NCBI RefSeq assembly: GCF_032362555.1
Contig: NC_083508.1
Span: forward strand, 10,631,001-10,695,000
Direction of reading: 5' to 3'
Origin: Amyelois transitella
Taxonomy: Eukaryota; Arthropoda; Insecta; Lepidoptera; Pyralidae
DNA length: 64,000 nucleotides
Part shown: positions 26,301 to 39,800 of the stretch, piece by piece
Layout: each line of letters starts with the position of its first letter
How positions within the stretch are numbered: position 1 is the stretch's first letter
Notes under the pieces: model-generated
The model's input: the letters and a program-made list of their open reading frames with translations, nothing else
Told to the model about the DNA's origin: nothing
Database searches by the model: none
Made by a program: the position numbers and the translations under genes

Positions 26301-29300
26301 TCTGATCCCTAGTCTATCTGAATGTTCTCCCGAGTGGACTACGGAAACAGAATTGATCAAATTAGAACATCTCTCTATTTCATATTACTCTTATTCTGAT
26401 TCTGATTGACTGCGTTAGTCATATGAAAAGGAATTAAATGCATATGATTTAAACCATATTACAGTAATTTTATCGTCTAGATCAAAAAACATATACCTAC
26501 TCACCCAATTTTAATGCGTTATTTAAATAAGAACTCGTTTGATAAGCTAGTTTCTCGTAAACAAAATTTTTTTAAAGGTTGTATTAATTACACTCTCTTC
26601 CAAATATTCTAATAATTTCATTAGTCTTACCAGGGCTTCGGTGAGCTAAAGCTGTCATCAATGTTGTTTTTCCGGCTCCACTAGAAAAAAAATATAAAAA
26701 AAATAACATTTAGAACATCTTTAATGGAATTACTTTGACGTGGAATATAGGTATTATGATAATCACAATTGATTTAAATATTGGCACAAACAGATAATAA
26801 AATTGTGGTAGATCAGGACAGGTAGGTACTAGGCAGGTAAAGTCTAAAGATGTACTAATGCTTGCACTCGTCTTTGCACGCTTGGTAATTTAACAAAATC
26901 TTCCGAAGCTGATTATAATTCTTCTTCCCCTTGGGTTTAATCTCGGCGGCATCCTCATTACTCTGGAGATAAACCTGATTCCTGAGACCTTTTCTCTTCA
27001 AAGAGGTTAGGATGCAATTTGAACTATAGCCAGGAGGAAGACTTGTGATACACCACCAAACCACAGATATTCTGAATGTGAAAGCTACATTCGATATCAC
27101 AATATATTAACTTCATGACATTGTACTTTACTGTTATAAATTTCTAACCACAAGCCACGAAATTCAATATTGTTGTTATATTCTGTACTTCGCTATTTTC
27201 TCTCGGTAGATATTTGATCTATATTGAAGTTATCATATATATTGAGTTGACCATACAAATTTCTAAAGCATATCTTCGCCTGTATGCTATTGCATAACTG
27301 AGGCCTCTAAGACAGATTTCGACTCAATTCATATAAACTTCGTATTATATTCAGATCATTTTAGTCAATTCATAAAGTTCCATTTTCACAAAAAAATTTC
27401 AAAGTCCTAGTCGTATGCTTGTTTAAGTTCCAAACGGTCTCCGTCTGGGCTTATGGCTGGATTTAGGATAGCTCTCATATATGAACCACCGTCTAGAACC
27501 AGGACTCCCCAACAATGAAGAAATTGCTTGATGAAAATGCTGTTTAGTTTAATAATAAAAAATGGGTTTACCTTGCGCCCATAAGAGCCACCAACGTTCC
27601 AGGTTTGGCGATTCCACTAACTGAAACAAACATTATTAATTGAAATAATATTAGATTTTTTTATGTTTCATTAAATTTCACTAAATTCATAAATTCACTA
27701 AATTGTCATTATCTTTCACTAAACTTTGGGCATCATAATTAAATTATTTCTTTTATTTGCAATAGATATAGCATCAGTAAATTACCATAAAAATTGCATT
27801 GCAAGGATGCGTGCAATGAATCAAAATGCAAAGGCGAATGTAAATTTTGATTAAACATTCTTACCATTATTAACCAGTCTCTTTAATTTTCCATCTTTCA
27901 ATTTGATGTGTACACTGAGGTCTCTCCAGACCAGGGTACAGGGTCGCGGTGACTGGCTGGACCCGAGGATGTCCTCCACTTCAGGGTGGAGGGGATCAAA
28001 CTTGTAACAACGACTGGGCCATGCCTCTTCTAAAACTATATCGGTTGTGGACAGGTCCTGAGTTTAAAAATGTGTTAATTAAGTAGGTGCGAAACGTGAA
28101 TTTTGTTATATTTTACTTATTTGTTTTAGGTTGTTTCCTACCCCTTTATTAACAAAGCTTTGTTACAGCTTAACGTCGTTTTTCACTTTTTTACGAGACT
28201 GTTGGCTTTGTCAACCCTTTAAAGGATAAAGACGTGATTATAATAATTATGTATGTATGTCATAAATGTTACGTGCCGTTTAGTGACAAAATATCTGAAA
28301 AAAGTGGAAAAGCATCCCAAGTTTATAAGCCTTAGTCGCCTTTTACGACATCCATGGGAACGAGACGGAGTGTTCCTATACTTTTTTGTAATTGGTGCCA
28401 GGAACTACACGGCATTTTTAATACAAAAATTGATAACAATAAATTTTAACATAAGTTTTTATTAATAAAAATTAAATTAGATTCGAATTTTTTGATATAG
28501 GTACGATCACAGAATTATTAATAGTTAGTTCTATTAATACGATTCGGTTTTTTGGATAATCGAAACGTGACAAGCAACATTTTGTTAAAGAAACTTGTCT
28601 GAATTCTAGTTCTGTAACCAATTTTTTATTCTAGCCTTGAATCTGTTAATTGTTTTCTAAATAAGGACATATGTAAGAGACACGTGAGAAGAAATCTTAT
28701 ATATCTTAATGTAGCAATTTAGGAGAAATCGCAAACATCAACCTAGCCTCTACATACATATATATATATTGCCGGGTTGATAGAGCTAACAGTCTTGAAA
28801 ATACTAAAAGACCATATGTTTTGTAAGTTTAAAAAAAGTCTCAGAGGTTGAAGCCTCGTTAAATCAATGTAGAGAAATCGCTAGTTTAAAATTACTTTAA
28901 CAATACACAAACGATCATTTACATTTATTTATTGTAATTTACATACATACAATCACGCCTTTTTCCCGGAGGGGTAGGCAGAGACTACCTCTTTTCACTT
29001 GCCACGATCTCTGCATACTTCCTTCGCTTCATCCACATTCATAATTGTATTTATTGAAATTTAAATATACCTATTATATGTACAAATCACTTCTATTTAT
29101 TTTTTATTAAATGGAAAATTTTATTTATAAAATTTGTCATACAGAAATTAAAAAAAATATAGTCAAACTAAGACATCAGTCAAAGTCCGCCCCGAATCGT
29201 ACCGGACGGGAAGGTGCCCATAACACTGGCAGCATTCCCCCGCTGTATCGCGAGGGAGATGCGTTGCATCATGTAAGTATACAAACACATTTTAGTAAGT

Positions 29301-30478
29301 TTAAAACCAAACCAACCTAGTAAGTCACGTGGGTCTACGCGAGTTCGTCGACTCTACGATCTTCTACGAGACTTAAATATCCCATTCTACATGACGTCTA
29401 CGCTGAGTTTCAACGTCTAGAAACATAGACTATTGAAATACCAACTCGTATTGGTTGGTATAATCGCTCCATATCGCTGACTGGAGTATTTTAATACTAA
29501 CAAAAAATCTTTTGTTACTTATAAGTCTTTTTTTATGTCTGTGCCAATTTCGGCAAAATCACTTTAGTAGTTTTTGATTTGATGAAAGATTTTAAAATCC
29601 GGTATACAAAAGAATATATTCTGCCTACGTGACAATACGTAAATTAATAGTTATTATTTAATTATTATGTTGTTTATGAAATATATACAGGTATGCCTTG
29701 CGACTTCGTTCAAGCGATAACGCAATAAAGTCACTTTAAGTTTCTGGGCGTAGACCCAAAAATACTTTTTAACAACTTTATATTGCAAGTTGCAACTCAA
29801 ATAAAAATAAAAAATCGTTATAATTCGGTCACTACATACAAACTCGTAAAAATATTTTTGTTAGGAAGTAAAATTAAATCCATAAATATTAGATATTTCA
29901 GGCTACCAAAGTAGCTTTAGGATTTTATGAAACAAAGGCCAATTTATTTCTCTTATATTTTTTAATTTATATATTTAAATCGGATGTACTCCTTCCCGCT
30001 ATCCTCCGCTACTATCATCTAAGTAAGAAATATTTCTTTTTGTGCCTACGCAAGAAATAATAACACTGTACCTACCTGTAAAAGTGGACACACTTTCTTT
30101 TTATACTTCATCATTAATTTTCACTCTATTTAACACAATTTTCTGCACAAGAAAAGTCATGTCACGGTAAATTCACTTGTCTTTACGCTAACTATAATTT
30201 TACACTAACAATCTATTTAAGTTTGGTGTCGTAACTTACTAAATTAGTTACGAAATGAAGTGCATTTAATGCAGATGATTAGCAACAAATTAAATTTAAA
30301 TTAGCTCATTAAGAGTTATGGATTTGGAAAATCGAAATACAAGTTAGTACTTACCTAAAAAGTTAAAATTACTTACATATGACTCCATAGATGAAACATT
30401 GGATGCATTGTTCGTAGACGGATTTCTTGAGACTTTTCTCAAAGATTTAGCCCTATCGCCGCTTTTTCCTTTACTCAT
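17390..30478 (-). CDS. st: Scarlet, ABCG half-transporter (14 exons)
   Basis: Eye-pigment half-transporter that pairs with White to load ommochrome precursors into pigment granules (family knowledge). Exons in transcript order: 30377-30478, 28057-27865, 27620-27572, 26680-26631, 26233-26097, 24982-24812, 23867-23629, 22243-22048, 21866-21732, 20899-20672, 20060-19925, 19208-19103, 18551-18451, 17565-17390. All have AG/GT borders and matching phases, and give 672 residues, close to the ~666 of Drosophila Scarlet. The start is the only ATG of exon 1. The N-terminal nucleotide-binding domain has Walker A GASGAGKT (113-120, split by an intron inside the Ser codon), Q-loop YMHQD (~157-161), signature LSGGE (221-225), Walker B LLFCDEP (D245, E246) and H-loop TIHQPSS (H278). 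The transmembrane half fills about 400-672. Assignment to Scarlet rather than White, Brown or Ok rests on remembered similarity through SICDRFAVSDAAK, QGALFIIIAENTFSPMYS and AGLRSTVYA. No broken exon was seen. Confidence 0.95.
19747..19812 (+). repeat. tRNA-Glu-like relic
   Basis: TTGGTCTAGTGTCCTGGTC resembles an A-box arm, and GGTTCAATCCCCAGC a B box and T arm, at tRNA spacing. The stems do not close well, so this is a SINE head or pseudo-tRNA rather than an active gene. It lies in scarlet intron 11. Confidence 0.45.
20186..20463 (-). mobile_element. Helitron-like fragment
   Basis: The minus-strand 3' end is ...CCGGGACAGCTAG, with the CTAG terminus typical of Helitrons. No matching 5' TC end is seen because another element adjoins it. 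In scarlet intron 10. Confidence 0.45.
20466..20636 (-). mobile_element. Short non-autonomous Helitron
   Basis: Minus strand starts TCTATACTAATATAATAAAG and ends in GGCACAGCTAG. The TC start and CTAG end fit Helitrons. The related copy at 60146-60401 shares both ends. Confidence 0.6.
21207..21562. mobile_element. Family A cluster, mixed orientation
   Basis: A nearly complete minus-strand copy (21207-21390), a plus-strand head (21390-21465) and a minus-strand head (21505-21562). In scarlet intron 9. Confidence 0.7.
22294..22558 (+). mobile_element. Family A element, full length
   Basis: Head at 22294, (TATG)n end at 22558. Its head lies about 50 bases upstream of the scarlet exon 8 acceptor. 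Confidence 0.85.
23290..23398 (+). mobile_element. Family A 3' fragment
   Basis: CCACTAAGCCAAAAAGCTGA through TCAGTCTTTTCAAGACTGG to a GTGTGTATG end. In scarlet intron 7. Confidence 0.6.
24048..24152 (-). mobile_element. LINE 3' tail fragment, degraded
   Basis: Diverged match to the same 3' end (ATCACGCTATTTTCCCAGAG, then GGTAGAGATTATG). In scarlet intron 6. Confidence 0.5.
25795..25980 (+). mobile_element. Family A element, degraded
   Basis: TCCATTGATGACGTAAAAAG, AAACTTGGGATTCTTTTTGC and a CAAGACTG block in the normal order, with a small internal duplication and no microsatellite end. Confidence 0.5.
28185..28416. mobile_element. Family A halves in opposite orientation
   Basis: A plus-strand 3' half ending in ATGTATGTATG (to 28260) is followed by a minus-strand head (28315-28416, CGCCTTTTACGACATCCATG). 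In scarlet intron 1. Confidence 0.6.
28740..28815 (-). mobile_element. Family A fragment
   Basis: TACATACATATATATA, then GATAGAGCTAACAGTCTTGA. The 3' end only. Confidence 0.45.
28937..29045 (-). mobile_element. LINE 3' tail fragment
   Basis: ACATACATACAATCACGCC, then TCCCGGAGGGGTAGGCAGAG and GCATACTTCCTTCGCTTCAT. In scarlet intron 1. Confidence 0.65.
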
Positions 30479-30929
30479 CTTCACACTTATAAAATAAAAA
30501 AGCTAAAAAGTTTGAATTTCGAACTGGTTTACGTTCCCGCGTACATTTTAACCGGCATCCGTCCGAGACGGCGACTGCCCACGAATGTGGTTCTACTATT
30601 TTGATGTACTCTGTACGTCAGTGAGGGATAAATGCGTTGGTTAGAGTAAGATAACTATATTTTCATTGATGCCTCTGATAGGTTTCAATTGCAGTCTAGT
30701 GATAAGTGTCGCAGTCGTTCTTCCACTGTTGAAATATTAGGCTAGAGAAGGCTGTTGATGGAATTTTATCTCAGGAACACTATGACTTGGTTTTATGCGT
30801 TTTTTGACGTCGTAGGTTCGACCGTGGAACCGTAAATTGTGTAGTTAATGATGAAATCAAAAACGGAAATATTAAATAATGTTTACTATTTATTTGAGTC
30901 CTTAATTAGAATCAAATGTCAAAAGAATA

Positions 30930-30938
30930 TCATATCAT

Positions 30939-30973
<35 letters not shown>
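30930..30973. repeat. (CATAT)n/(TA)n microsatellite
   Basis: Repeated ATCAT units run into a pure (TA)n tract of about 30 bases, upstream of scarlet. Confidence 0.9.
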
Positions 30974-30977
<4 letters not shown>

Positions 30978-33197
30978 TAAGTATTTAGGTAGGTACTATT
31001 AAAGAGAGAAAAAAATTATGAACTTCGTAACCTCCAATCAACGTCTAATGTCAAATATCATTTCTGCATTCCCGCCTAAAATACATTGACATAACTTAAC
31101 CGAATGTTGCATCATTAACTTAATTTATAAAAAAAAACGGCCAAGTGAGAGTCGGATTCCGTACTATTATCATGGTGTTACTTAACCATAATTTATTTTA
31201 AATTTACGTTTCTACCGCTTTATTAAAATAGACCAAAAATTGATTAAAGATTGCGTTTGTCATACCCTTTAAATATTTTGTTTAATCATTTTTATTAAAT
31301 AATTGTTGTGAAAGCGACAACGGATATACCTACATAATTTGTGAAAATTTTAGCTAAATTAATAGCTAATAGCTATTAATTTTTATGAGATAAGGCCTAG
31401 TAACAGTTAGTCTTAGTAATAAGTTTTTACATTTTGAGGAACGGAACCCTAAAAACAAAATATTTAAAATATGTTTTAAAAATAGCAATTAGATTAGCAT
31501 ACTTACTCATTCATTTTGCAGCTGCTTAATAGTAGCATTCACGGTAAAGGATATGACCTGAGTGATCTTTTGACTTGTGTATCATCTCTTGATGATAAAA
31601 ACATGTAGGTAAAACACTTAAAAATATCAATGGCAGGTGTCAGGTAAATGACTGACCTGCATGCCCAAATCTATTCACAGCATGAAAAAGACTTATTCAT
31701 GTCGCTTAAAGAATTCTTTATCAGGCGAATTGATTAATTAAACTGACTGAAACTAGGTACTTTTTTGTCAGACTTGTACAGTCAACGGTAGATAAACCCC
31801 TTGTTCATACCAACCAAAACAATAGACTACAATTGACTGTATGTAGGTTCCTTGTAAGTAGTTTGTGATATTTCCCGAAATTCACACGACAATGAAAAAT
31901 AAGTGGGATTTGTGTATACGACGTCATATCACCTACTCATCATCATTTCAAGTAAATACATATGTGGATGTCGTAATATGCGACAATAGGCGGTGTTTAA
32001 ACGGGGAAAGCTTCATGTAAAAACTTAACCGGTCCTGAATCATGGTGATAAGGGCGGAACTCGAGATTTTCTTCATAGAGCTGACAATGTAATCGGAACT
32101 AACGTCTAAAACAAAAAAGGGAGGAAGAAAACGATCATTATTTCAAATAAATAATACAGACCGCTAAACGATTCATTGGCCCTTCACCACTCATCAAATT
32201 ACCAAAACAGAAGCGTTACACAGTGACGTATTAAGTGGCCTAATCTCGTCCACGCCTAAAAAAAAACCCGCCGTTGATTGGTGTGAAAGAAAACGATGTG
32301 ACAGATAATTTGTGAGGCTTCTAACGTAACACACACTGGGCTGGACACGCGACACCGGTATGTCACAGGTCAACGAGCAATGACGGGCGGCGCTTCCGCA
32401 ATACGGCCCTGGATATATCCTGTCTTGCTCTTTTGGTGGCGATTAACGTAGGGGAGAAAGGGATGAAAGGGTGTTTTATTCGTTTAAATTGATTGATTCG
32501 TTTTCATTAAAATATGGACTAAAATAAAAGTAGTCAGAAGAACTGGGTGAAAAGCACTAACTGTTTTTTTTTGCTCTTTAGTCTATTTTTTAACATTTAA
32601 ATAGTTTTTAACTGAAACGTTTTCACGACTACACTCAGTGGTATGAGAAGTTTTGTTAATCAAATATGTGTTTTGTGGATACCCATATCACATTCATACC
32701 CAGTGCGTAATGTCTAGTTATAATTTTTATAAGTCTTTAGTTTATTACGTATTTATTTTTATTTCGTTATATATACACGTGACTAAATAAAGATAATGCA
32801 GTATTTGCTGTGTGTATTTCCGCTTATTGTGAAGGTGCAAGTAAATATTTGAACTTTAATCTGTTCTACCGTCTTATGATTTACAATTGGATTTGTCATG
32901 TTACTATCGCGATTTCAATACTAGCTTTTACCGCTCGAATTTTGCGCCACATAGGTACAAAAGAATCCAGATTTTTCGCAATCCCACGGAAGCTTATACT
33001 GAGATGAAAAGTATCGAAAGTTCTTCTTCAGACGTTTTTTTTTTACATATACGCAAAATTTTAAGAAGGTTGGTTGAGTGGTAACGCTCGATGAAAAATA
33101 AACTATCGCATCAATTAGTTGCGATTTGCCTAGCGTGACGTCGGTAACTCGGTCTATTTTCCTTTTTATAGAAAGGTGTCTGACCTCCATAACTATA

Positions 33198-33203
33198 TTT
33201 ATT
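33198..33203 (-). terminator. Possible white polyadenylation signal
   Basis: First AATAAA seen on the minus strand downstream of the white stop, about 600 bases away. A variant ATTAAA at about 33482 is nearer. Confidence 0.25.
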
Positions 33204-33804
33204 TACCTATTATCCTAGGTAGAGCGATTTCAGCGTGTAAGCAATTTCAACTTTTTGTGGTAGGTAAGTATGGTATGGGGAATGGGTATAAAGTGGGTAT
33301 GGGTATATGTCAAAAACAAAAAAAAATGCGAATTTTCGGTAATTAAAACATTTAATTAAAGGGCTTTAATAAATAAAAACACTTTGAAAAGAAAACGATT
33401 GATAATAAAGTGTATCTTAAGTTAGAATAATTATAAAGCTTTTATAATTATAAGTCGAATGGCAATTAAAATGGCATTAATCTTTAATGGAATAATTAAA
33501 AGTACTACATTCTACAGACACCTTTAAATTAGTAAAACAACATTATTATGAAGTCCCCATATAGAAAGTATATTTTTGAAAATGTACTTGAGGTATGCTG
33601 TTCTTCCACAATTATAAAAAAATATATTTTAACATACAAACGTTTAAAGAAGTCAAAAAGCCAATTTACAGATATGCATTAAGCAATATTACTGAAGAGT
33701 CTGTCGATGACAAGACTGCTACCTACTAGAAAAATGTAAGCGCTTTTAGGATATAAACTAATAATTGAGTTATTATTTTTCCAGATGTTTAACAGATTTA
33801 TACG

Positions 33805-36800
33805 TTATTTTCCTCGGCGTGTGCGCAACAGCAAAGCGAAGTACGCCAGGAGACGGAAACCGATGAATAGCAGCACCATGTTTATAACGTCCATGTTGAA
33901 ATCATCCTGTTAAAAGAAAAAATAAATTAATTTAACATTGGTTAGGTGAAATTCAAAATAAGTAAGTCAAAAATGATTTTTTCACAGTCGACAAAATACA
34001 TTTCCATACATGTGTGCAATAAATTTCGAACTCGGTGAAAAAATGAAAAGTGACGGCTCATTATAGTTGACTTTTACATCTTCACGCTTTATTTGAGAAA
34101 CAAACGGTCTTAAACTCTTGCAAACACAAGTTATCAGTACTTACTTAAAATAATTTTTAGTTTGCGTAGTATTTATCGGGAAATATTGATTATAACCCAT
34201 AGTCTCTGTCTGGGAGACAGGCGTGATGGAGGATGTAAGTATTAATTCAAAAAGTTTCTCGTCTATAGAGAAATAATTTGAATCAAGATAGTGTTCACAA
34301 TTTGGTTGAAGCGAATGAAGTATGAGGAGATCATGGCGCAATTGAAAAGTACCCCCTCTGCCTTTAGATACTCCCTGATGGTGGAATCAATTGGTATAAT
34401 CGTTCTTCTCTCAAACTTGAAATCTCCCTTTCCCTCACTTTCATCTTTGCGTCTTCCTAGTTTCACGCCTGCCGCTGCAATGCTTTGAAATCCAGGCCCA
34501 TGGTCCAATTACTGGCATTTCTCTCTTAATTCTGTTTGATCTTCAGCATTCGCAGTTCTAACTCTTATCACATATGTTCGCAAGATCCAGCTAGGATTTC
34601 TTCATTTCCGTCTTACCCTCAGCCTGGAAAGTCTAAATCTATGGAATATTTAGCCGTTTCTTACCTCTGAGAAGCTAAGTGTCTCCAACACGACCTGCCC
34701 CGAAGCCGGACAAGTAAAGTTCTCCCTGGTGCACGCGATGGAGTCCACTCCTGACCACTGATTGACGAGCAGCGCCTCGTTCCCGTAACGGAACCAGGAC
34801 AGGTATGAGATCCAGCCCAGGTACGGTGGCACCGATCTATGGGAATATTTTTTATGTAAATCTTTAATGAAGAAACAAAATGTGAACTTTATGCCAACTA
34901 TCTAGATGATCGCCCGACTAAAGTCGGGCTTTATTTTTAAACCGACTTTGGATCGTTTTACAATAAGAAAAGTCAAACACATGTAAGATTTGATCAATAA
35001 GAAATATTTCCATCTTGACTTGACCAGACGGTGAATCAAACTAGAGAACTTCTTCCGGATAGACTTCAAAAACCTGCACTTCTACTCTTTATATCTCTAT
35101 ATGTTTAGCTGTATATTTACCATCGTTAGGTATATCTTCCATCTAAATGTACACAAGTATTACAAAAAATGATTTATCACTTACCCAGAGTTAAGAAAGA
35201 ATCCTCCAAACAACATAAAAGGTATGATGATTGGTGGCCCCACTGAAGCTGCCATGCTGACGCTACTGCTGGCACAGGATATCAGGTAGCCTGCAAAGCA
35301 AAGGATTGTTAGATTTGAAGACATTAAGGGTCCACAGGTTACAGGGATTGGGTTCGACTGGATCGCATCACAAATATAGACGAAGAGTGGAAAATTGTGT
35401 TATCTGTCCAGTTTTTGCATGTTTGAAGAACACATTAGTGGAATAAAAGTCGTTCTAGTATCAAATCACGGGTATACAAAAAACTAGATTTATAGTTTTT
35501 TTTCCTAGGTATCTTGTATGAAAGATAAATAATTATTTTTATTCGTCCAATATTGTTTATTAAATTGTATGCTGTTACTTAGCAACATTATTAAGATTTC
35601 GTGAATACTTACATGTAGTTTACAAGGCAATATGAAATCTGCTCAGTCAATTCGTAAAAGGAGGGGTGTTTTAAGATATACAATTATGTCTATCTATGCC
35701 ATCAAAGATAAGCAAGTGCACCGATGTATGTATTTTTAAAGAAAATCTTAATTGTCATGATATCTATACTATCTACTATACTATATACTATCTATACTAA
35801 GCTACATTTAAACGTGCAGAAGGACCCGACAAACTGATCCTAAGAATCTTTATAGTCGGGTGATAAAAATATTTGATATGATTATAAAAATGTCACGTTT
35901 AGTGGAGCAGAAACCTATAAATGATAGTAAGTATCGCATTGCAAACAGAAGCATTTGTACTGACATGTGATAGCGTACATACGACACTTATCTTCTTTTT
36001 TTTTAAATAACATTTCATTCATTAGAGTAAGATATAGATACTCTGGTAAAGGTATCAAGTTAGTTGTCACTAGCCTATTTGTATGATACGAGTATCATAT
36101 TATTGATCGATTGTGTTGGTGGTACGTTTTGCCTTATGACTAAGATTATGAGTTCATATCCCACGGGATAAGTATTGCTTGGTAGGTACAAACCTAAGTA
36201 GGTAGATGCTTTTTTAAAATTATCAATAGATTTTCTTTTTTTTATTGTGAAACGAAATGAATATGACTTAAAGCAGTATGTAGAGGTGTTAATATATATA
36301 TTTTTTGTTATTTGCACCAAAAAATATTGTATTAACAGATGATTTAATGCTTTGAAACGAAATATTACGTCATCAGGTCCGGCGTTGCAACTGTTATCAA
36401 AATATCAGTTTATTTACTACTGAGAATCTAGCTACTGCTAGATTCTCAAAAATACAAAATATTTATTCTGATGATCCGAAATTAACTCATTGAAATATAA
36501 AATTGTTAATTAAGTACACAATCAATCCAACTATTATGAAACTTTATAAAATAATTTGAATGAGTAACTTAGTAGTTTTTTAACGACTATATTCATTAAA
36601 CGGGCATTTCTAATCCCAGCAATAAACCGATAATTAGAAAAAATCGATCAACTTTAATCATTCAGTTAAATGTTGTGGTGCAATACCTGTTAATTACTTA
36701 ATTAATTTGTAATATGTATCTGGAAAAGCAAAACTTTGTAATTAATTTTTTTTCTTGGTTTTATTAGATCAGCGCCAATTGCTACTGGCACGCGCAAAAA

Positions 36801-39800
36801 ATATCGCTGTCCCGTTTCACGTCATAATAAAAAGCGAGACAACGACAGTGCAAGAAAACAATTATATCCGGTTTCATTATGATATTTGAGTTCTCCTTAA
36901 CCGCATATTGCTACGACGCGACGGTTAGTGGCTTGTTAGTTAATTTTGTTTCGGGCACAAAGCTTTTTCGTCCAGTCATCGCCCAATATAATATAAATTA
37001 TTATAAGATTATTTTTATTAATTATTATTTAACAGCTGAATGTGGCCTATTAGTATTTTCAAGACTGTTGGCTCTGTCTACCCCGTAAAGGATAAAGACG
37101 TGATCATATGTATGTATGTAATGTATTATTTTTATTATTAATTTTATGCAGCTTTCCGAATGCCGTGCCGAATGCCGAAGTGCCGTGTGGTTCCCGGCAC
37201 CAGTACAAAAAAGAATACGACCACTCTATCTCTTTCCCGCATGGATGTCGTAAAAGGCGACTAAGGGATAGGCTTGCAAACTTGTGATTCTTTTTTTAGG
37301 CGATGGGCTAGCAACCGGTCACTATTTGAATTTAAATTCTATCATTAAGCCAAATAGCTGAACGTGGCCATTCAGTCTTTTCAAGATTGTTGGCTCTGTC
37401 TGGCCCACATGGGATATAGACATGACCATTATGTATTATGTATGTATGTATTTCCAAATCAGTCCTCAAATATAACTGACTATTTTCTTCCTCCTGGCTT
37501 TAGTCCGAGATGCATCCACACCAATCTGGAGAGGAGCCCGGGGTGTGCATAAATTCTTTTCCTCTTAACTTATTCTGTAAAAACTTACCGAATGATGTAG
37601 CTACGTTGGTGATGAGGGCTGCCAGCCCTGAAGCGATGAAGAATCTCTCCGGAGCTGGGTTCAGCCCTATCATGTAGTAGGCTATGGTGGTGAAGACTAG
37701 TGGTATTGTGGCGAAGACCGGCGCTTCGGCCAGGGTCTTCGATAGGAAGTACACATCCGCCCGGTACATCCCGGAGTGGTGTTCTCGGATAAATATTGGG
37801 AGTTCTGAGCAGAATACCTGTTGGAGGAAATGTTATTGTTGAAAGAAAAAAGATATACCAGTGAAATCACGTGAATTAAATCTTAGCAATGAAAGCGTAT
37901 TTTAAAATTGTGACGTGTGGTTTCCGGCACTTCAGAATAGAACACCATTAATTTCCCATTGATGTCGTAAACCGCGACTAAGGATTGGCTTAAAAACTTG
38001 TGATTCCTCTTATAGGCGATGGGCTAGCAACCTTTACTATTTGAATAGCCATACAGCTGAACGTGGCCACTTAGTCTTTCCAAGACTGTTGACTCTGTCT
38101 ACCCCGCAAGGGATATAGACGTGACCATATGTGTATGTATGTATGTAAACATGAATACTCAATAGAGGCACTTACATTGATAACAGCGAAAATGTTCTGG
38201 AAAGTCATGTTAGTTAAGAACATGAAGATGGCTCCGTTGATGTTCATGACGCCATCCTGGTCCAGGTGTTGGCCGAAGTAGATCACGCCGATGAGAATGG
38301 ATACCATCTGTAGGAGAGTTTCTATCAGGAATAGTTTCCGTGTAGTGCCGTGTGGTTCCCGGCTCCAACACAAAAAAGAATGGGACCACTCCATCTCTTT
38401 CCCGTGGATGTCGTAAAAGGCGACTAAGGGATAGGCTTACATACTTGGGATTCTTTTTTAGGCGACGGGCTAGCAACCTGTCACTATTTGAATCTCAATT
38501 CTATCTTAAAGCCAAATCGCTGAACGTGGCCAATCAGTCTTTACAAGACTGTTGGCTCTGTCTACCCCGCAAGGGATATAGACGTGATTATATGTATGTA
38601 TGTATGTAATAGTTTCCAAGAATGATTACAGACCATGACAAGACCATCAAATGTGTCCATTTGGTTATAGGATAATACCTACATGTATAGTTGAGTTTTA
38701 GATCAGGTTACAGGTTGGAAGGTGCAAAGACCAGAAATTATTGGTAAACCCTGCAGTGCAACATCTCGCGGTGGGGTTGCCAGATTCCACACTTGCCATA
38801 TGCCACGATTCCCGCATTCCTTTTTGCTTTTGACCTTACCAATTCAGCATTCTCTTTTTTATACTTATCACTTCAGCTCATTACACCACGATCCTTACAT
38901 TGAGTTCATCAATATTCATCAACTCAACATGACCAGACCATTTTATCAGCCTCTTTTATGACCTCCCAACCTTGTAACTCCTTCTACTTGTCAACACTTC
39001 CATATTATGCTGTTCCCTTAGAATGTAACATAGCAAGTAAAAAAATACTTACGCTATAAATACATATAGCAGAAAAATACTCACAATAGTCTGCAAAAAG
39101 CGCACTTTAATGAGCATAGGCTCCTTAGTGACGGAGAGCCAGGAGCGCCACAGCACCGCTCGGAACTGCGCGCACCACGACGCCTTGTACGGCGAGCGGC
39201 GCGAGCGCAGCGCCGCCGCGCCCGCCCACGCCGCGTCCGCCCAGCCGCCGCTTATCTTACTCTGGTTCAGAAATTGTTTTCATGATGAGGAACTTCTAGG
39301 ACTTATTTTTTTGTATGCAAATTAGGTGTTTACCACATGCTGCTAAATGTTGTAAATGTGTGATCTTGGCGGAATTTTGTTAAATGCAATACCTACATTG
39401 CTTTTACTACGAGACTGCAAAGTTAATGACTTAACTCAAGTTTAAAGAATTTTTTTTGAGTTTTCAAGTTCTCAAGTTAAAATTCAAGTAATTGAATTAT
39501 CTTTTAAATTACAGGAAAAATAATAAAAGAGAATAATAGCATTGACCGAACAATTTTTTAAAAATATCGTACAAAACATTAATATTGAGATACGATACAT
39601 TAAATTTAAAATTTTCACTCCTTACCTGATGGAACAGAGCATTTTCTGCCTCAGCGGCTATTCTGCAGCCAATCTCCGACTTGGCGAAGGAAGTGCACAC
39701 GGTATCGACCGTATGTCTGGTTGCTTCCTCTCGTCCTGGAACCCCTGCGAGGAGCTGGATGAAGTGGTCCGCTGGGTTGTAGTTAGCTGGGCAAGCTGCT

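Larger units (their letters stand above)
30479..33804. other. white-scarlet spacer
   Basis: Holds the scarlet 5' flank and the white 3' flank. A microsatellite lies at 30930-30973. No coding exon seen. Scarlet's promoter should be here; no TATA box at a sensible distance is clear. Confidence 0.6.

Noticed and set aside
34912..34929. GCCCGACT/AGTCGGGC hairpin as a terminator
   Set aside because: Bacterial-type terminators do not apply here; it lies in a white intron and is probably a repeat relic.
38071..38476. Minus-strand ORFs spanning exon 9 and a repeat
   Set aside because: They run from family A repeat sequence into exon 9 and ignore its good splice sites.
39110..39325. GC-rich plus-strand ORF
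   Set aside because: Antisense of white exon 8; open only because of its GC content.
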